NCBI RefSeq assembly: GCF_001544975.2
Contig: NZ_FCOG02000046.1
Coordinates: 1 to 51,388, forward strand
Source of the DNA: Caballeronia arationis
GTDB lineage: Bacteria; Pseudomonadota; Gammaproteobacteria; Burkholderiales; Burkholderiaceae
Direction: 5' to 3'
DNA: 51,388 nt
In this document: piece after piece, positions 1 through 8,291 of the stretch
Numbering within the stretch: position 1 is the first letter of the stretch
Layout of the letters: each line of letters begins with the position of its first letter
Notes under the pieces: model-generated
What the model saw: the letters and a program-made list of their open reading frames with translations, nothing else
Database searches by the model: none
What the model was told of the DNA's origin: nothing
Position numbers and translations under genes: made by a program

Positions 1-90
1 ATCAGGTAGGTGAGGTGGCTGGCAAGCATCGCTCCGAAAAGTTAACAGCTCGGCGCAACGTTTACAACCACTTCCCGTACCAAAATTAAA

Positions 91-119
91 ATGCCGTCCA
101 GTGCTTAACTGAACGGCAT
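91..119 (-). terminator. Hairpin with T-rich tail, terminator of the small gene at 161-355
   Basis: The arms ATGCCGT (91-97) and ACGGCAT (113-119) are perfectly complementary, and an inner CAGT/ACTG pair extends the stem. Read on the minus strand, the stem is followed by a T-rich tail (ATTTTAATTTT). That is the shape of a rho-independent terminator for the leftward gene ending at 161. A second short hairpin, GCCCC-ATTT-GGGGC, lies at 122-135, between the stop codon and this stem. Sequence of this type may also be dispersed in related genomes, which I cannot check here. Confidence 0.6.
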
Positions 120-160
120 TAGCCCCATTTGGGGCGCTGTTTGAGGGACCAGCTCGTGGA

Positions 161-355
161 TCACAGATTCGCCCTGACGGCGTCTCTGACGGCATCCATC
201 ACGATGCCGTAGTCGAGCGGGATGTCTAGCGAATCGGAGTAGCCGGAATCGTCGGACGACGATTCCGGCATCGCGCGGACCGGTGGCTCGACGTTCGCTT
301 CGCCGGGGCGGACCGCGCCTCTTTCGTTAACACCCTGCACTTGCGGATTCTTCAC
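161..355 (-). CDS. Small orphan protein, 64 aa, unknown function
   Basis: I do not recognise this protein. It is 64 residues long, has no cysteine, no signal peptide and no membrane segment, and is acidic in the middle (a Ser/Asp-rich stretch near residues 31-44). It ends in an amphipathic-looking segment (VMDAVRDAVRANL). The start is GTG at 353-355, chosen because AAGGAGT sits about 6 bases upstream. A convincing hairpin terminator at 91-119 follows the stop, so the unit has an RBS, a reading frame and a terminator of its own. No partner gene lies in the window on this strand. It could be a small regulator, an antitoxin-like peptide or a precursor peptide; none of these can be shown from the sequence. 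Confidence 0.55.
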   Translation of the reverse strand: MKNPQVQGVNERGAVRPGEANVEPPVRAMPESSSDDSGYSDSLDIPLDYGIVMDAVRDAVRANL

Positions 356-793
356 GATTTACTCCTTGCGGTAGTGGGAGCGGGCGAGAGAGTGCAATAT
401 AAACCAAAGGGATGACAAATTGACGACGTTCATTTCACCCGAAAGCAGACTGGAGGCGGCGCGAAGCAAAGGAATCGGACGCCCCGGCTGCGTCTGCAAC
501 GAGTGCGCGGCTCTACAGTTTAATCGCGACCGTGCCAGGCGAATGTTCTTCCGACTTATGGCGCATGCGTCCAGGTATAGCGTTTGCGCACCGCAAGCGG
601 GCGTGAATATTGCCGGCATGTTCCATTCTGGTGCGTAATGTAAAATAGGGCGAAGGGCGAATCCACGCGATTCCGTCATCCGGAGAAATTATTTCTGCCG
701 GTTTCGCCGCTGTCACGCAGCTTTGTTCGCCACTATGATCGGTGTGGCAGAGCGGACGCTGTTGTCCGCAGGCCGTGTAAGGAGAACGAGACT
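356..793. other. Intergenic stretch without a convincing gene
   Basis: The segment lies between two divergent genes and is less GC-biased than its surroundings. Short reading frames exist on both strands (a TTG-started one at 420-638 and a minus-strand one at 359-679). They overlap each other, lack good ribosome binding sites and resemble no family I know. It probably carries the promoters of the small gene at 161-355 and the oxidoreductase at 794. No RNA gene was recognised. Confidence 0.5.
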
Positions 794-1408
794 ATGAGCA
801 AGATCGCGATCATCGGGGCGACGGGGCACGTCGGAACTCAATTGCTCGTTGAGGCGTTGCGCCGCGGACACACCGTGACGGGCATTGCGCGCAATGCGGC
901 GCCGCTCGAAGAGGGAGAGGGCGTGAGTGCCCGCAGCGTCGATCTGTTCGACGCCAACGCGCTCGCCGGTGCGATGGAAGGTCACGACGCGGTATTCAGT
1001 TCAGCGCGCTTCGCGGGCGTTCCGGCGAGCGCGATCGTCGGGCCGGTGCGGGAGACGGGCGTCCGGCGGCTGATGGTAGTGGGCGGAGCGGGGAGCCTTT
1101 TCGTCGCGCCCGGCGTGCGCGTGATCGACACGCCGGATTTCCCGCCGCAGTACAAGGAAGAGGCTGCGGCCGGCGCCGCGTTCCTCGATGCCCTGCGCGC
1201 CGAGAAGGAGCTGGACTGGACCTTCGTGTCGCCGTCGGCGGAATTCGTCGATGGCAAGCGCACGCAGCATTTCCGCCTCGGCCGCGACGAGTTGCTCGTG
1301 GACGGCGGCGGCCGAAGCTGGATCACTTTCCAGGACTTCGCGATCGCTTTCCTCGACGAATTCGAGAAGCCCGCGCATATCCGCCAGCGCTTCACGGTCG
1401 GATACTGA
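794..1408 (+). CDS. NAD(P)-binding oxidoreductase, NmrA/atypical SDR type
   Basis: A 204-residue single-domain Rossmann protein. The N-terminus carries a classical dinucleotide-binding loop (IIGATGHVG, residues 6-14), followed by an Arg-rich segment (ARNAAP) that would suit the NADP phosphate. The YxxxK catalytic pair of classical SDRs is not evident, which fits the NAD(P)H-binding PF13460 group (NmrA, biliverdin reductase B-like), whose members act as small reductases or redox sensors. The length is normal for this group. AAGGAG at 779-784 precedes the ATG. The gene stands alone, and a hairpin at 1435-1464 separates it from the convergent DUF3331 gene. The substrate is unknown. Confidence 0.85.
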   Translation: MSKIAIIGATGHVGTQLLVEALRRGHTVTGIARNAAPLEEGEGVSARSVDLFDANALAGAMEGHDAVFSSARFAGVPASAIVGPVRETGVRRLMVVGGAGSLFVAPGVRVIDTPDFPPQYKEEAAAGAAFLDALRAEKELDWTFVSPSAEFVDGKRTQHFRLGRDELLVDGGGRSWITFQDFAIAFLDEFEKPAHIRQRFTVGY

Positions 1409-1434
1409 CCGATCCCGACCGGCGTAAGGCGAAC

Positions 1435-1464
1435 GAAAGCGGCACTCATCCGAGCGCCGCTTTC
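1435..1464. terminator. Hairpin between convergent genes
   Basis: GAAAGCGGC (1435-1443) and GCCGCTTTC (1456-1464) form a perfect 9-bp stem with a 12-nt loop. It lies between the stop of the oxidoreductase and the stop of the DUF3331 gene, so it may end transcripts from both sides. There is no long T-run, so termination is inferred from position. Confidence 0.45.
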
Positions 1465-1479
1465 AGCCGTGCGGGCGAG

Positions 1480-1941
1480 TCACTCGTGCACGTCGGCTTC
1501 CACTTCCTCGTCGACGGGCATCGCGGCGGCGAGAATCATCGCCGATGCGTTCTGCGGCTTCGGATCGCGCTGCGACGGCCGGTAGATCGGGTCGCCACGG
1601 TGAATCGGCGTGCCCGAGAGCGAGCAGACGCCTTCGCCCGTCGCCGTCGTCGCGCGCCAGCCCTGGTAACCGTAATGACACGTTCCGGGGTCCGACCAGT
1701 AGACGAGCGCCGTCGCGCTGCTCGGACGCTCGATCACCCGCACGACGGCCTGCGGGAACGGCCGGCGGTCGTTCGACGGCTGCGGATGATCCCGATCCCA
1801 CGCGCGCGTCAGCTGCAGGATGAAGTCGTTTTCCGCGCGCCCGGCCTTCGGCGCGCTCCCCTCGACGCTCTCGCTCGGGAGCGCCTTCAACTGGTGGACC
1901 GTCTGCATCCACGGGTCCGCTCTTTTCAGTAATGCTGTCAT
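1480..1941 (-). CDS. DUF3331 domain protein
   Basis: Recognised as a DUF3331 protein, a family known mainly from Burkholderia relatives and of unknown function. The conserved block is visible in the C-terminal half: VYWSDPGTCHYG, then WRATTATGEGVCSLSG, then GDPIYRP and a final NASAMILAA segment. The spaced cysteines and the SG turn suggest a small folded or metal-binding module. The start used is the ATG at 1939-1941 (MTALLKR), 153 residues; an upstream TTG at 1986 would add 15 residues. It is a single gene downstream of the ABC importer operon on the same strand. A 138-base gap makes independent transcription likely. Confidence 0.75.
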   Translation of the reverse strand: MTALLKRADPWMQTVHQLKALPSESVEGSAPKAGRAENDFILQLTRAWDRDHPQPSNDRRPFPQAVVRVIERPSSATALVYWSDPGTCHYGYQGWRATTATGEGVCSLSGTPIHRGDPIYRPSQRDPKPQNASAMILAAAMPVDEEVEADVHE

Positions 1942-2079
1942 GGCATCTGTTCCAGGCGTTGCTTGCCCTAGAACGTACGTCAACAAGCATATTCTGATAA
2001 ATACTGCATCGGTGAAAACACTGTCCCATTGGCACGAATAATCCCGTGGAATAAACCGGGACTGTGCCGTAAAGCCCCG

Positions 2080-2919
2080 TCAGGCAGCGACCGCCCGGGC
2101 CGCCGCACGGCCGCGCAGCCATTCGAGCGCGAGCAGAAGGCTAGTCGAAAACACGATCAGGATCGTCGCGAGGGCGGCGATCGTCGGGCTGATGTTCTCG
2201 CGGATACCGGTAAACATCTGGCGCGGGAGCGTCGTCTGGTCGGCGCCGGCGAGGAAAAGCGTGACGACGACTTCGTCGAACGAGGTCGCGAACGCGAACA
2301 GCGCGCCCGAGATCACGCCGGGCGCGATCACCGGCAGCGTGATGCGGAAGAACGTCGTGAGCGGGCTCGCGCCGAGCGACTGGCTCGCGCGCACGAGGTT
2401 GTAGTTGAAGTTCTGCAAGGTCGCGCCGACGGTCGTCACGACGAACGGCACGCCGAGCGCCGCGTGGGCCAGGATCAGCCCGAAATACGTGTTGGCGATG
2501 CCGAGCGGGGCAAAGAACAGATACATCCCGACGCCGACGACGATCACCGGCACGATCATCGGCGAGATCAGCACGGCCATCAGCAGGCTCTTGCCGAGGA
2601 AGTTGGCTTTCGTCAGGCCTACAGCGGCGAGCGTGCCGAGAATCGTCGCGACGATGGTCGCCGAGGGCGCCACGATGAAGCTGTTCTTCGCGGCCATGCG
2701 CCACTCGTCCGACATCACGAGGTTTTCGTACCAGCGCATCGAGAAGCCGGGAATCGGATAGACGAGGAACGTGCTCGACGAGAACGACAGCGGCACGATC
2801 GCCAGCACCGGCAGGATCAGGTACAGGAGCGTCAGCACGCAGATGATGCGCAGCGCGAAGAACCAGATGCGTTCGATGGCCGACGTATGCGGGGCGAACA
2901 AAGGCTTGGAAAGTTTCAT
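2080..2919 (-). CDS. ABC importer permease, PotC/PotI type
   Basis: The inner-membrane permease (279 aa) of a polyamine-type ABC importer. It has about six hydrophobic segments and the binding-protein-dependent transport motif region (residues about 175-200: RASQSLGASPLTTFFRITLP), where the EAA-like loop meets the ATPase. Length and order match PotC, the second permease of spermidine/putrescine systems. It is the last gene of a four-gene leftward operon (ATPase, binding protein, permease, permease) and starts 19 bases after the partner permease stops, so the two are probably translated together. The substrate cannot be read from the sequence; polyamines, GABA or similar amines are the usual cargo. 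Confidence 0.9.
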   Translation of the reverse strand: MKLSKPLFAPHTSAIERIWFFALRIICVLTLLYLILPVLAIVPLSFSSSTFLVYPIPGFSMRWYENLVMSDEWRMAAKNSFIVAPSATIVATILGTLAAVGLTKANFLGKSLLMAVLISPMIVPVIVVGVGMYLFFAPLGIANTYFGLILAHAALGVPFVVTTVGATLQNFNYNLVRASQSLGASPLTTFFRITLPVIAPGVISGALFAFATSFDEVVVTLFLAGADQTTLPRQMFTGIRENISPTIAALATILIVFSTSLLLALEWLRGRAAARAVAA

Positions 2920-2938
2920 GGCTTTGTGTTTCTCCCCT

Positions 2939-4210
2939 TTATCCCAGGCTTACGTTCGAGCGCGTGAAGCGTCCGTAGATGACGTACAGCACGAGCGTGG
3001 CGGCGAGCAGGAGCGCGCCGAGCGCGCAGGCCATGCCCCAGTTGATCGTCACGTTCGTGAAGTAGGCGATGTAGTAGCTGACCATCTGGTCGTTCGGTCC
3101 ACCGAGCAGCGCCGGCGTGATGTAGTAGCCGATCGCGAGAATGAACACGAGCAGCACGCCCGCGCCGATGCCCGGATACGTCTGCGGCACGTACACGCGC
3201 CAGAACGCGGCGAACGGATGGCTGCCGAGCGACACGGCCGCGCGCTGATAAGTCGGCGGCACTGACTTCATCACGCTGTAGAGCGGCAGGATCATGAAGG
3301 GAAGGAGGATGTGCGTCATCGAGATATAGACGCCGACGCGGTTGAAAAGCAGCGCGAACGGCTGGTCGATCAGCCCTGCGCCGATCAGCGCCTTGTTCAC
3401 GAGGCCTTCGCTTTGCAGCAGCACGATCCACGCGGCGACGCGCACCAGCACCGAAGTCCAGAACGGAATCAGCACGAGCACCATCACGAGGTTGGCACGG
3501 CGGGCGGGCAGCGTCGAGATCCAGTACGCGAGCGGGAAGCCGAGCAGCAGCGCGAAGAACGTCACCGCGACGCCGATTACGAAGGTGCGTGCAAAGATGC
3601 TGAGATAGATCGACTGGTCGGGACCGGCGTGCTCGATGTTGCCGAAGCCGTCCTGGCGATGATCGAGCGCAGCCAGCAGATAGAACGGCGAATAGCGGCC
3701 CGCGTTCTTCGCAATTGCTTGCCAGTAGTTGACGTCGCCCCAGCGTTCGTCGAGTTCGACGATCTTCGCGCGGATCTGCGGCGCAGCGAGCGGCTTGCCG
3801 TCGTCGCCGTTGAGCGGCATCGCGCGCGCCGTCTTCGCGACGAGCGAGCGATAGCCCGGAATCTCGGTATTCAGGCGCCGGGCGAGCGCGCCCATCGATT
3901 CGCCGTCCTGGATCGCCGTGAGGTCCTGGGCGAGCGCGGCGTATGCGGCGTCGGGCGGCGGCGCCTTGCGGTCCCACGCGCGCAACGCCGCGCCCGTGTG
4001 CGGGAGCGCTGTCGCGACTTCGGGATTTTCGGCCGCGCGCGTGAGCAGCGCGCCGATCGGCACCACGAAAATCAGAAACAGGAAGATCGCGAGCGGTGCG
4101 ATGAAGAGAAGCGCCACCGCGCGTTTCTTCGCTTCCGCGAGCTTCAGTTCGCGCTTGAGCCGGGCGGCGGATTCGAGCGTCGGTTCGGCGGCAATCGTCA
4201 TCGTGTTCAC
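2939..4210 (-). CDS. ABC importer permease, PotB/PotH type, with a long periplasmic insert
   Basis: The partner permease, 423 aa, clearly longer than typical PotB proteins (about 280-300). The extra length is a soluble, charged region between the first membrane segment (about residues 34-57) and the second (about 185), presumably in the periplasm. The C-terminal half is a normal permease with the coupling motif (QRAAVSLGSHPFAAFWRVYVP). The GTG at 4208-4210 is used because AGGAGA lies 7 bases upstream; the ATG three codons later is the alternative. A hairpin at 4234-4260 lies between the binding-protein gene and this one. The insert may contact the binding protein or substrate (inference). Confidence 0.88.
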   Translation of the reverse strand: MNTMTIAAEPTLESAARLKRELKLAEAKKRAVALLFIAPLAIFLFLIFVVPIGALLTRAAENPEVATALPHTGAALRAWDRKAPPPDAAYAALAQDLTAIQDGESMGALARRLNTEIPGYRSLVAKTARAMPLNGDDGKPLAAPQIRAKIVELDERWGDVNYWQAIAKNAGRYSPFYLLAALDHRQDGFGNIEHAGPDQSIYLSIFARTFVIGVAVTFFALLLGFPLAYWISTLPARRANLVMVLVLIPFWTSVLVRVAAWIVLLQSEGLVNKALIGAGLIDQPFALLFNRVGVYISMTHILLPFMILPLYSVMKSVPPTYQRAAVSLGSHPFAAFWRVYVPQTYPGIGAGVLLVFILAIGYYITPALLGGPNDQMVSYYIAYFTNVTINWGMACALGALLLAATLVLYVIYGRFTRSNVSLG

Positions 4211-4233
4211 GCAAAAGTCTCCTGGCTTTTCGC

Positions 4234-4260
4234 GGCCGCCTCCGCTTTGCGAAGGCGGCC
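4234..4260 (-). promoter_or_regulatory. Intercistronic hairpin between binding protein and permease genes
   Basis: GGCCGCCT (4234-4241) pairs with AGGCGGCC (4253-4260), and an inner CGC/GCG pair encloses a TTT loop. The structure sits in the 59-base gap after the binding-protein stop. In many importer operons such hairpins protect the upstream message or partly terminate, which yields more binding protein than permease. That role is inferred; the stem itself is directly visible. Confidence 0.55.
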
Positions 4261-4269
4261 GTCACTACC

Positions 4270-5307
4270 TTACTTCGACGCCCACGCCGTGAAGCGCTGC
4301 TCCAGTTCGTCGCCGTGATCGGTCCAGAACGCCATGTCCTGCAGCACCGCGTTCTTCGCGTTGGCCGGCGAGTTCGGCATGTTGTCCTGCGTCTTCGCGT
4401 CGAGCGCCTTGATTGCGGCCTTGTTCACCGGACCATAGGCGATGTTCTGCGCATACACCTGCTGCGGCTTGTCCGACACCGAATACGCGATGAACTTCGT
4501 CGCGAGGTCCTTGTTCGGCGAGCCCTTCGGAATCGCCCAGTAGTCGAGGTCGTAAATGCTGCCGTTCCACACGACCTTCAGGTTCTTGCCTTCCTTCTGC
4601 GCGGCATCGATACGCCCGTTGTAGGCCGTCGACATCACCACGTCGCCCGCGACCAGGAACTGCGGCGGCTGCGCGCCCGCTTCCCACCACTGGATGTTCG
4701 GCTTCAGCTCGTCGAGCTTCTTGAATGCGCGATCGGCGCCGGCTTTCGTGCCGAGCACCTTGTAGACGTCCTTCGGCGCGACGCCGTCGGCCATCAGCGC
4801 GAATTCGAGGTTGTATCGCGCGCCCTTTCTCATGCCGCGCTTGCCCGGAAATTTCTTCACGTCCCAGAAATCGGCCCAGCTGGCGGGCGCGGACTTGAGC
4901 TTGTCGGCGTTGTAGGCGAGCGCCGTCGACCACACGAAGAAGCCGACGCCGCACGTCGCCGGCGACTCCGGCACGAGGTCGGACTTCTTCGCGATCTTCG
5001 ACCAGTCGAGCTTCTCATACAGACCTTCGTCGCAGCCGCGTCCGAGATCGCCCGATTCGACTTCGACGACGTCCCAGTTCACGTGCTTCGCTTCGACCAT
5101 CGCCTTGACCTTGGCCTGCTCGCCGTTGTACTCGACGGCCGTGACCTTGGTGCCCGATTCCTTCTCGAACGGCTGGTTGAACGCGACTTTCTGCGCATTG
5201 CCGTTGGCGCCGCCGAAGTTCACGACGGTCAGTTCGGCGGCCATCGCCCCCGATGCACACACGAGCGCAGCCGCAGCCGCGATGGAACACATTGCGAACT
5301 TCTTCAT
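4270..5307 (-). CDS. Periplasmic substrate-binding protein, PotD type
   Basis: A 345-residue extracellular solute-binding protein of the spermidine/putrescine group. Residues 1-23 are a clear Sec signal peptide (MKKF start, Ala-rich core, cleavage after AMA). The mature protein starts ELTVVNFGG and keeps the family pattern, including WDVVEVESGDL, GVGFFVWSTALAYN and the YWAIPKGSPNKD block near the C-terminus. GAGGAAA sits just before the ATG at 5305-5307. The open frame continues upstream, but the signal peptide fixes the start. It is the second gene of the importer operon and delivers substrate to the two permeases. Confidence 0.92.
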   Translation of the reverse strand: MKKFAMCSIAAAAALVCASGAMAAELTVVNFGGANGNAQKVAFNQPFEKESGTKVTAVEYNGEQAKVKAMVEAKHVNWDVVEVESGDLGRGCDEGLYEKLDWSKIAKKSDLVPESPATCGVGFFVWSTALAYNADKLKSAPASWADFWDVKKFPGKRGMRKGARYNLEFALMADGVAPKDVYKVLGTKAGADRAFKKLDELKPNIQWWEAGAQPPQFLVAGDVVMSTAYNGRIDAAQKEGKNLKVVWNGSIYDLDYWAIPKGSPNKDLATKFIAYSVSDKPQQVYAQNIAYGPVNKAAIKALDAKTQDNMPNSPANAKNAVLQDMAFWTDHGDELEQRFTAWASK

Positions 5308-5375
5308 GATCGGGTTTCCTCTTCTGCTTGCTGTTATGAGTGGACTGCTGTTGGGAACCGTTGCTGCACGAACCT

Positions 5376-6473
5376 TTATGCGAATACCCGCAGATGCTCC
5401 GGCGCAAATTCGAGCGCGATGGGCGCGCCGGGCGCGAAGGCGGCGAGCGCGTCCGTGCCGAGCGGCACCTTGACGAAGCACTCGTCCTGCTCGCGCACGC
5501 CGCAGCGCATGCGTACGTGATCGCCGAAATAGATCAGGCTCTTCGCTTCGCCCGCGAGCGCATTCGCGCCCGGGCGGTCGCTGCCCGCCATTGCCGTGAG
5601 CTTCATGCGCTCGGGCCGGATGCACGCGATGGCTTCCGACCCCGGCTTGGCCTTCGCGACGTTCAGACCCGAGACGCGCGTGCCGTCGGCGAGACGGATG
5701 TCGCAGAAATCGCCTTGCGTCTGTTCGATCGTGCCGCGCAGGCGGTTGCTGTCGCCGATGAAGTTCGCGACGAATTCGTTGCACGGCGCTTCGTAGAGGT
5801 GATCGACGGTGTCGAGCTGTTGCACGATGCCCTTGTCGAAGACCGCGACGCGGTCGGACATCGTGAGCGCCTCGCCCTGGTCGTGCGTCACGTAGACGAA
5901 GGTCACGCCGAGCTTCTCGTGCAGCGATTTCAGTTCGTATTGCATGTGTTCGCGCAACTGCTTGTCGAGTGCGCCGAGCGGCTCGTCCATCAGCACGAGC
6001 TTCGGCTCGAACACGAGCGCCCGGGCGAGCGCGATGCGCTGCTGCTGGCCGCCGGAAAGCTGCGCGGGATAACGCTTCGCGAAGCTCTCCATGCGCACCA
6101 TCTTGAGCGCGGTGTTGACGCGTTCGGCGCGCTCGGCGGCGGACATCTTGCGCACCGTCAGCGGATATTCGACGTTCTGCTGCACCGACAAATGCGGAAA
6201 GAGCGCGTAGTTCTGAAACACCATGCCGATGTCGCGCTTGTGCGGGGGCACCTTGTTCAGCAGCTTGCCGTCGAGCCAGATCTCGCCGCCCGTCGGGAAC
6301 TCGAAGCCCGCGAGCATCATGAGGCAGGTCGTCTTGCCCGACCCGGACGGCCCCAGCAGCGTGAGGAATTCGCCCTGATAGATGTCGAGGTCGAGTCCCT
6401 TTACGACGAGCGTCTCGCCGTCATAGGTCTTGCGAACACCGCGAAAGCTGACGATCACCTGATCGGATTTCAT
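5376..6473 (-). CDS. ABC importer ATPase, PotA type
   Basis: The ATP-hydrolysing subunit (365 aa) that powers the importer. Walker A is GPSGSGKT (about residues 41-48), with the Q-loop in VFQNYALFP, the signature LSGGQQQR, Walker B VLMDEPLGALD and the H-loop THDQ. The C-terminal part (about residues 240-365) is the TOBE/regulatory region of PotA-like ATPases. AAGGAGA lies 8 bases before the ATG at 6471-6473. It is the first gene of the operon. The 185-base region to the divergent MocR regulator holds the likely promoter and operator repeats. Confidence 0.93.
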   Translation of the reverse strand: MKSDQVIVSFRGVRKTYDGETLVVKGLDLDIYQGEFLTLLGPSGSGKTTCLMMLAGFEFPTGGEIWLDGKLLNKVPPHKRDIGMVFQNYALFPHLSVQQNVEYPLTVRKMSAAERAERVNTALKMVRMESFAKRYPAQLSGGQQQRIALARALVFEPKLVLMDEPLGALDKQLREHMQYELKSLHEKLGVTFVYVTHDQGEALTMSDRVAVFDKGIVQQLDTVDHLYEAPCNEFVANFIGDSNRLRGTIEQTQGDFCDIRLADGTRVSGLNVAKAKPGSEAIACIRPERMKLTAMAGSDRPGANALAGEAKSLIYFGDHVRMRCGVREQDECFVKVPLGTDALAAFAPGAPIALEFAPEHLRVFA

Positions 6474-6581
6474 CGTCCGAGTCTCCTTCGATTCCTGTAT
6501 GGCTGACGACCGCGGTTGCGACGCTTTGCGGCGCCGCACCGGAAATTATTTCCACTGCCCGCGACAACTATAGCCCTGTAC

Positions 6582-6664
6582 GGTTCTACAATGTGGAGCC
6601 ATTTCAATATTCGCGGTGGAACCACTTAGACGGCCGCGATTGCCGGGCAGGTAACCACTTGGAC
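6582..6664. promoter_or_regulatory. Repeated motif cluster in front of the MocR regulator, candidate operators
   Basis: An imperfect inverted repeat, GGTTCTACA (6582-6590) and TGTGGAGCC (6592-6600), is followed by direct repeats of the same element: GTGGAGCCATTT (6593-6604), GTGGAACCACTT (6616-6627) and AACCACTTGGAC (6653-6664, against AACCACTTAGAC at 6620-6631). MocR dimers commonly bind paired direct repeats near their own promoters. Autoregulation and control of the divergent importer are therefore likely, but inferred. The last copy overlaps the proposed TTG start. Confidence 0.5.
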
Positions 6665-8149
6665 ACGATCATCCTTTCCGACTGGCTGCACTCGCGGCTC
6701 GACCGCGCGCACGCCGAACCGATGTACCGTCAGGTGCTCGACCTGATGCAGCAGGCCATCCTGACCGGCCAGCTTGCGCCCGGCACCAAGCTGCCAAGCT
6801 CGCGCACGCTCGCGACCGACCTCGAAATCGCGCGCAATACCGTGCTGCACGTCTACGACCAACTGACGGCCGAGGGCTACGTGATCTCGTCGACCGGAAG
6901 CGGGACCTACGTCGCCGACACGCGTCCGCAGGAAACCGCGCCGCACCTGAACGGCAGCGGGCCGCGCAAGCCTTGCGCGCTTTCCAGACGCGGCGCGCGG
7001 CTGATCGCAGAGGCGGGCGTGTCGCCGAAACAGTGGGGCGCGTTCATGCCGGGCGTGCCCGACGTCGCCGAGTTTCCCGCGCGCACCTGGAGCCGCCTGC
7101 AGGCGAGGCTCTGGAAGCGCGCCAATCCCGAACTGCTGACCTACGCGCCGGGCGGCGGCTACCGGCCGCTCAGGCGCGCGCTGTCGGATTATCTGCGCGT
7201 CGCGCGGTCGGTGAAATGCTCGCCGGACCAGATCGTGATCACGACCGGTATCCATCAGTCGATCGATCTCGCCGTGCGCCTGCTCACCGATTTCGGCGAC
7301 CGCGCGTGGGTCGAGGAGCCGTGCTACTGGGGCGTGAGAAGCGTGTTGCAGTCGTCCGGGCTGACGCTCGTGCCGATTCCCGTCGACGGCGAAGGGCTCA
7401 ATCCGCTCGAACGCGACATGCAGAACCCGCCGCGCCTCGCGCTCGTGACGCCGTCGCACCAGTATCCGCTCGGCATGGTGATGAGTCTCGCGCGACGGCG
7501 CTCGCTGCTCGAATTCGCGCGCCAGCACGAGGTCTGGATCATCGAGGACGACTACGACAGCGAGTTCCGCTACGGCAGCCGGCCGCTCGCGTCGCTTCAG
7601 GGTCTCGACGATGCGGGGCAGGTGATCTATGTCGGCAGTCTCGGCAAGATGCTGTTTCCGGGCCTGCGCATGGGCTATATGGTCGTGCCGGAACAACTGG
7701 TCGATACGTTCCGCACGGGCATCGCCGAGCTTTATCGCGAAGGGCAACTGATGCAGCAGGCCGTGCTGACGGAATTCATCATGGACGGCTATCTGACCTC
7801 GCATGTGCGGCGCATGCGCACGCTCTACGGGGAACGGCGGCAATTGCTGATCGACGCGATCACCGCGCACTTCGGCGACACGCTCGACGTGATGGGCGAC
7901 GAAGCCGGCCTGCATCTCGTGCTCGGCCTGCCCGACGGCACCGACGACCGCGCGGTCGCCGCCGCGGCGCTCGAAGCGGGTGTCGTCACGAGGCCGCTGG
8001 TGAACTACTACGTGGATCAGGCCTCGGCGCGGCCGGGGCTGATGCTCGGTTATGCATGCGTGCCCAACGAGCAGATCGGACCCGCGTTCGCGACGCTCGC
8101 GCAGACGATCAACCAGGCAATGACGCTTCGCACCGCGCTAGTCCCGTAA
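6659..8149 (+). CDS. MocR-family transcriptional regulator (GntR DNA-binding + aminotransferase-like domain)
   Basis: A chimeric regulator of about 496 aa. An N-terminal GntR winged helix (about residues 15-80: MYRQVLDLMQQAILTGQL through LPSSRTLATDL and GSGTYVA) is joined to a fold-type I aminotransferase-like domain. The PLP lysine is visible in YVGSLGKMLFPGLRMGY (about residue 330), and the DDYDSEFRY segment is typical. Such proteins bind PLP and regulate amine, GABA, taurine or vitamin B6 genes. The start is uncertain: TTG at 6659 is preferred because upstream sequence looks like operator; GTG at 6593 would add 22 residues. It is divergent from the polyamine-type importer, which it probably controls. 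Confidence 0.88.
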   Translation: MDTIILSDWLHSRLDRAHAEPMYRQVLDLMQQAILTGQLAPGTKLPSSRTLATDLEIARNTVLHVYDQLTAEGYVISSTGSGTYVADTRPQETAPHLNGSGPRKPCALSRRGARLIAEAGVSPKQWGAFMPGVPDVAEFPARTWSRLQARLWKRANPELLTYAPGGGYRPLRRALSDYLRVARSVKCSPDQIVITTGIHQSIDLAVRLLTDFGDRAWVEEPCYWGVRSVLQSSGLTLVPIPVDGEGLNPLERDMQNPPRLALVTPSHQYPLGMVMSLARRRSLLEFARQHEVWIIEDDYDSEFRYGSRPLASLQGLDDAGQVIYVGSLGKMLFPGLRMGYMVVPEQLVDTFRTGIAELYREGQLMQQAVLTEFIMDGYLTSHVRRMRTLYGERRQLLIDAITAHFGDTLDVMGDEAGLHLVLGLPDGTDDRAVAAAALEAGVVTRPLVNYYVDQASARPGLMLGYACVPNEQIGPAFATLAQTINQAMTLRTALVP

Positions 8150-8291
8150 TTTGACGTAAGCGTTACTTACACATTCTCACGCCGATTTCGCGCACCGCCG
8201 CGTACAGTTTCGACTACCGATTCGTCCGGCATCGACCGATCCGGACGACCTTTTTAATCGGCAGAATTTCTGGAACGTACAAGAGGTGCTC

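Noticed and set aside
161..355. RiPP/lasso peptide precursor
   Set aside because: No maturation enzymes are nearby, and there is no recognisable leader or core motif.
420..638. TTG-started 72-aa frame in the first intergenic region
   Set aside because: No good ribosome binding site, no family, and overlap with equally weak frames on the other strand.
3311..4318. Long plus-strand frame opposite the PotB permease
   Set aside because: Arg/Asp/Glu/His-rich shadow of a recognised permease; no RBS or family.
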